Of a stretch of DNA of 20,955 bases, positions 10,401 to 17,296 are shown in pieces (the stretch's first letter is position 1; each line of letters begins with the position of its first letter). The stretch comes from Chara braunii (lineage: Eukaryota; Streptophyta; Charophyceae; Charales; Characeae): positions 467,022 to 487,976 of the forward strand of contig BFEA01000727.1 in NCBI GenBank assembly GCA_003427395.1, in the 5' to 3' direction. A program made the translations under genes and the position numbers. A model generated the notes under the pieces. The model was not told the DNA's origin. It worked only from the letters and a program-made list of their open reading frames with translations, and did no database searches.

Positions 10401-12012
10401 ACAGTCAACCAGTCAACAAGTCAACTCTAAGCTCCTTTGAAAATTTCACGCGTATACTTCCGGTCTGCCATTGAAACTAAGTGGTAAGGGTTTTAAAGTT
10501 TACACGGTTTCTTTTTTCACTTTGTTTTTCTACTTCCTGGGTGNNNNNNNNNNNNNNNNNNNNNNNNNNNNNNNNNNNNNNNNNNNNNNNNNNNNNNNNN
10601 NNNNNNNNNNNNNNCTTCTGCTTGGCATGCTTTGGCTCGGAATGCTGTCTGTCTCTTATACACATCTAGATGTGTATAAGAGACAGGGGTATGGGAGGGG
10701 GTTGGGGGCTGAAGGATGGGAGGGCGGAGGACAGGGGGCAGGTGGCGCGTGTGCGAGCGAGCAGGCCGGAGGCAGGGGGCAGTTTGGGGGAGGCGGACAG
10801 GGACGGGGGGGAGACGGAGAAGGCACATCTTGATCTTCAGCGCACACAGATCCCAACTTCCAGCATCCAGATGGGTTGGTATCCCCTTGCAGCCAAGACA
10901 CCGCAGTCTACCATACCCGTTTTTTTTTTTTGTTTTTTTTTTTTCTTCATAAACTGATCTTTTATGTTGCATGAAATTCCAAACAAAAAAGTTGTGATTT
11001 CCACAGACATTCTATGTTTCAACTTGTTAAATAAAATTATAAACCTGATTTTTCATTTTTCTGTGAATCGACAGCCGACTGCAGAAGCGTGCAGGCCAGT
11101 GAGCAACCACAAGCTGACCATACCACCGTCGCCTCCAAGCAACCACAAACTGACCATGCCACCGTCCTCATCCAAATTGACCGCCCGGTCATAATAGCAC
11201 CGTATTTGGGCAACAGCAATAATGACTTGACATTCTATTCGGCCAGACCTGGATGAATCTGACCCCAATATCACGTCCATAAATAAGTAAAAAAAAGTCA
11301 TGGTGTGAATATGCTCTGAGATGTCCCGTACAGTCAAATGGATAAGATTTCAGGGGGGGGGGGGGGGGGAGACAGTTTAAAAAAATCCCAAAAAAAAAAA
11401 AAAAAAAAAAAAAAAATGAATGTTATGGAATGGCAAGGTGTACGGAATGGATAAGATTTCAGCGAAAAACAAAAGAAAAAAATTCCAAAAATTCCGGAAA
11501 AAAAAAACAACGAAAATAGAATGAATGTCTCATAAGATGTGGATGGAATGGATAAGATGCGAGGAACGGAACGGATAAGATTTTTTTTTTTTAATCCAAA
11601 AAAGAAAATAACAGTAAAATAGAATGGATAAGATGTTAAGATGTTACGCTCTGCAAGACTGAAACGCATTAGATCTGTGGAACGGATAAGATGTGCGCAA
11701 TGGATACAATTCCAAAAACGCAAAAAGTTAAAAACATTTGGACATCAACAAAAAAAAAAAAAAAAAAAAAAAAAACCACCCAACGAAGCTACTGCCAGGG
11801 TACAGTAAGATGGACGACCTGAATGATAGACTGTGTTCAAAGTACCTCTAGTTCTTGATGCGTGCGTAGCATATTTGCAAGCATCAGCCCTCTGACCCTC
11901 ACTCTCACCAAAGGGTTCGTTATCCAGGCATCGTGAATGGCTGAAACAACTCCATCATTAATTCCGGCAGCCCCTGCAAGACGGTAACCCCGTCCGTTCG
12001 ACATATAAGGGG

Positions 12013-12045
<33 letters not shown>

Positions 12046-12204
12046 TTGCGATTGGGCACAGTGACCACAGAAATTAAATTAAATTAAATTAAAAAAAAAG
12101 AATTGCAATTGGGCGCAATGAGCACACAAATATAAATTAAAAAAAAGGAGAAGAAAAAAAAAGAAAAAGGCTAATTCTTTTAAGCCCAACCATTTTTTTT
12201 TGTG

Positions 12205-12283
<79 letters not shown>

Positions 12284-15200
12284 GACAGCACTCGTTGATG
12301 TCTTTTTTTTTATTATTTTTATATCAAGCAGGGTTGCCGGTGATCGGGACGGGCCTAACGCCCGAACCCGAACGCCCGAACATACGGGACCCCTTCGGAA
12401 GGCGTTCGGCCGTTCGGGCCGAACGCGGACCAAAAAAAAAAAAAAAGTTTTCACAAAAATTCCGAAAAAAAAAAATGTTATGGAGAACAATAAACTAAAC
12501 AACATTTGCCTGGGCACTACATCCAAATTTTTTACCAAATTTGAATTAAAAATCAAATACAGAAAATAAACACTATGATAAAAATAAGAAAAAATAAAAA
12601 GAGAATTAAAATGAGTGAGTGTGCCAGCACCTTTTCGACACCGCCATCTTTGCCGATTTTTAATTATTGTTTGGCATTGACAAATGACCTGAAAATTTAC
12701 AGATATGTAGTTTACATAATCAATATGCGAGGCTACGCCCGCTTAGCCCCTACGGGGCCCTATCTGCAACAAGGTCGGCCGCCCTAAGTGAAAGCAGGCA
12801 CGACAGGCCCTTCGGGCCTCAGACAGTTGCGTTGCGCCAGTTGGTTGAATGAATCCAGGCCCTGGGCCGCCTGATTAAATGAATGTGAAGCAGGCCCTGG
12901 GCTGGATACGGGTACCGGGCCAAACACAGGCCGAACGCAGTTGGGCACATGCAACCACTTCAGGCCCAAGGCCTGCTCTCTTCGTGACTAGGCCTGTGCC
13001 TACCGGGGCCTACCGGAAGCTTCCTGGACTGGACGCAGGCAGGCCACTTCGATATAGGGAAGGGCCTGCCTCCTCATTCGGCATTCGGGTGCTGGCTGCA
13101 TGCTGCGTGAGCGCTGCTGCGCAATCCGCTGGCACTCACACTCTCACGGGCGAGTAGGAGGGAGCACGCAGCCATAGCCAAGCTGCGCTGCTGTATGCTA
13201 GGTGAAGCGCAGGGTGGTCCTTGGGTGCTAGTGGCATCTGTGCGGTGTGGATCGGGGTTGTGAGTGTTATGAGAGACATACCTGGTGCTGAAGCGTGCTA
13301 CATTGGTCGCCATATGCTCGTACTTCGGGATCGCTGTTGATGTCATCATTCTGCTTCGTAGTATAGGCTAGATAGGACCTGCCACATGTAGTCTGGGCGC
13401 CGAGCGCCAATAGGATATCAACTCTGGTTCGTAGTTGATGATGATGNGACTACTTCAGCATTGTCAATTTTGAACTCTTGGTGTGTTCTTCTTTGGTGTA
13501 TCTCGTGATGCACGTCTGCTGTGGTTCGAGGTCAAGACTATCTGGGCTCATATGTATGATGCTGTTTGATTGCTGAAGTTCGCTAATGCTCATCTTCGTT
13601 GTTATCATCTTCCTTGCAAATAACTCATTATAAATGTTTCAAAAAATAATAATTTTTTTTAGGCCCCGAAATAAAGTGAAAACAAAAAGTTAAAAGTGAA
13701 AAAAAACAAAACAGTGAGCGGGCGAGCGCGTTTTGACACCCCCATCTTGAGGATTTTTAATGTTTTTTGGGCTTAGCAGAACGGCTTCGAAATTTATAGG
13801 CGTGTAGGTTACATCATAGAGAACTCACAAAAACAAATTCAGAAAAAAATACTTATTTTTAGGCCCCGAAATTGTTTTTGGCGGGGGCCGAACCTGGAGG
13901 CGTTCGGCCCCCGACCCGAACAGGACCCCGAACGCCCGAACGTTCGGGGGCCAGCCCGGGGGCCCCCGAACGTTCGGTAAGGTAACCCTGATATCAAGGC
14001 TAATTCTTCTTAGCCCAACCAATTTTTTTGTGCAAATGAATACAAGTTCTTTGCTCTAAACCAACGACTATGCAATTCCGTTCAGTGGGAGATGGAGCTG
14101 AAACCGACAATACAGCGGACCCTGCTTTGCCGAACCTATTTTTCTGTGCCTGAGTCCTTCCGTTCGGCAAAGAGGGGTACGCTGCTGTTCGGGCAAAGAG
14201 CCGTCAATGGCTATTGGTGTAATGGCCATTGCTAACCTTGCTGCCAAATAGCCATTGCTATTGCTGCCAATAGCTATCAATGGCTATTCGTGCCATAGCC
14301 ATTACTATTGCTGCCAATAGCTGTCAATTGCTATTGCTATCAATAGGCATAGCTGTCAATGGCTATGATACTCAATATCAATTCGTCAATATTAATTACT
14401 ATAATATTAATTACTATAATCGCCACCATCAAGGACTGAGGGATGTCGATATCAATGGCTATTCATAGCCACACCCTGTAGAGGAGTGCTGGCCCGTCTA
14501 TAGCCAAATATCCGACTAATTATAGCCATACCTTGAGACCAAACGTGCAAGTTCCTTGTAGGATTTTTTTTTGCTTTTTTTTTGCTTTTTCTTTTTGCCA
14601 ATTTGTGCTTGTCATCCTTGAATGCGCAGGGGCCATGATTTTATTTTATTATTATTTATTTTTTTTTGCGCAGGGACCATGCTAAGTAGTCTTCTGTGAA
14701 CCGTTCCAACGAGGGACACGTGTCGGATTTTCACGAATTTCCGAATTTTTGCAGTTTTTTTTTAATTTCCGATTTCCCTCTGACGGTTTTTTTTTTCTTT
14801 TCAATTTCCTCCTTTTTTTCTTTTTTAAATCTAATCCTTGCGCAGGGGCCATGCTAATCTTCTCTTATCGTTCCAATTTTAACGGATGTCCCGGAGGAGC
14901 GTGGTCTATATAAATAAAAGAATAAACAGAGATAAAAATATTAAAAAAGAGGATTATCCACATGGAAATCCAACTTATACTCGGATATAATAATAAAATA
15001 CTTGAAATATTATGATAAATTGATAATCTATTAATGGAAAATAAATCTTAGCTTTGCTGGATAACGAACCTCCGATGCTATTGGTAGCCAGCTAACGGCA
15101 GATAACGGAAAAGTTTGGGAGCTGTAAGGTAGGGTAAGGGCATACTCACACCGGCACTTTCATCGATGAATCTAGCTATAAATGCGGTCCAGTACATTCA

Positions 15201-16639
15201 CAAATTACAATTGTACGTGGGCGTGTGGGCGTGTGGGCTATGGATAACGTGAGGGAAGTTTCGAGAGTGGCACTCACTTTTTTTTTACTTTTTTTACTTT
15301 CTTTTCTTTTGGTGGGGGGGGGGGTGTTCTTGGGAAAGAACTACATAACAGCCTCCTCGGCTTGGTTGCAAACACAAAAACTAGCCCGGTCGCAATGCAC
15401 CTGGACGTGCATATGCCCAAGTACATGATCTGCCGCTGGATGCGCAGAGGCGAAATGCACCTGGACGTGAAGATGCCCAAGTGCATGATCTGGACCTGAA
15501 TGTGCAAAAGGAGGAACGCACCTGGACGTGCAGATGCCCAAGTGCATGATCTGCAGTTGGATGTGCAGAGGACCAGGTGCACTCCGACCAGGATAATTTT
15601 GTCCTTTAAGGTGCAGAAAATGAGGATTGGATTTGACACCTGAATGTGGACGTGTTCTCGGAACAGGTCCACATGATCTCGAAGCTTCATCCCAATCGAA
15701 GACAGGGGCAAGGTCTCACTAGCAAACAGGATTAGATTTGACACCTGAATGTGGACGTGTTCTCGGAAAGGTGCAGGGAAAAAATGGCGATTGATCTGTT
15801 TTTCTGCATCTCTGCATCTCTGCATCTCTGCTTAAAACCCATCCAGATTCAGGGGCGCGCTTAACACAATCCGACCCGGCCCCAGGGACGACGTCCTGCT
15901 CAAAAAGGTTCTCCATTTTATTTCATTTATTTATTTTAATTATTTAATTATTTTAATTATTATTTTAATTATTTATTTATTTAAATAATTATTTTAATTA
16001 TTTATTTATTTTAATTATTTATTTATTTTAATTATTTATTTATTTTAATTATTTATTTTCATTTTTAAATGATTTCAGTTTATTTACTTATTTTCATATA
16101 TTTCTTTTTAGATTCCCCATTCGTGATGACCGAATATAATATGAAGATCAACGACCACATCGACGAAAAATTAAGGTTAAAAAAAAAAAAAAGCCGAGGC
16201 TGGGTAAGTGAGGCCTTCCCCCTGAGGTCAGGAAAAACAGGCCTCTGGAAGAAAAACAGAGAACAAAAAAGCGTCTGCGAACCCCAAAAAAAAAAGTCCT
16301 AAAGAAAAAGGAGGGATAAAAGAATTCCAAAAAGGCAAAAAAAGGAAAACACCAAGAGCTGTGCAAGAAAATCAGGGGGAAAAAAAAAAAAAAAAGTCTA
16401 CCTGGCTCCACCACCTTATCCCCCCCGACCCGTGGATTATTCGACCCCCTCTACCGTCTTCCCCCGAACACAACGCACCCTTATTTTGGCCGTATCTGGC
16501 CAGAAATATAGCTTGTATACATTCATTTTTAGGGTGCGTTATGTTCGGGGGAAGACGGTAGGTGATATGAAAAATCAAATTGTCCAGGAGCTGCCCCCTC
16601 CCCGATCTTTCTAACTTTTTCTTTTTGCCAGATTCGAAT

Positions 16640-16683
<44 letters not shown>

Positions 16684-17230
16684 GATTCGAATTTCCCCTC
16701 CCTCTCTCGGCGGGAGTCAAAAATAATAAATAAAATTAAAAAAAAACAGGTGTGCAAAATGGGGTGCTGATATCGGGTTAGGTTATGGGTCGTTTGCATT
16801 TCCCAAGGGGGGAAAAAAGGGTTTTTAAAAAAAAGGGGTTCTTTCCTTCTTTTTTTTTTCTTGACCACATACATCTGAATGTGAATGTGTGTGAAATGTG
16901 TGTGAATGTGTGTGAATGTGTGTGAATGTGTGAATGTGTGTTGCTCTGGTCGCAATATACAAAACTCCACAAAAGAAGCCAAGACTCTGCCACGTCACGT
17001 CCTACAATTAATTTTCACGTCGTTAATTCCTTATTACTGTCAATCTGTTTATTCGTTTAACATCTACAATTTTAATTTATTTATTTACTTGTTGACGTAT
17101 CAACCGTATTATTGCTAATTTACAGTATTATGAATTCAATTCGCCGTTTTTTTTCTTTTTTGAGACCGTTTAAAATTAGTGCCAGGCTGTCGCAAAGTCT
17201 TCTGTTCAGCTACCCCCCCCGCCCCCTCTG

Positions 17231-17296
<66 letters not shown>

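Larger units (their letters stand above)
7971..11845. other. Intron 2
   Basis: Contains the hairpin tandem array, degenerate 112-bp repeats, three copies of a small MITE family, a (GTCAACCA)n array, an assembly gap and second mate-pair junction, and a GGAAYGGATAAGAT array, all listed separately. The stretches 8460-8760, 9480-9850 and 10690-11090 show no gene; 10690-10840 is G-rich low-complexity sequence. Confidence 0.6.

Noticed and set aside
10276-10425. CRISPR-like repeat array
   Set aside because: Units of 7-8 bp without spacers in a eukaryotic intron; a simple tandem repeat.
14906-14914. TATA box driving U6 copy c
   Set aside because: Only 6-14 bp from the U6 5' end rather than 25-30 bp, no upstream sequence element, and the U6 body is truncated.
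15274-15825. 183-residue minus-strand frame with HLGICTSRC repeats
   Set aside because: Lies across a 60/61-bp tandem array inside intron 1; the repeat sequence changes frame between units and no family is recognised.
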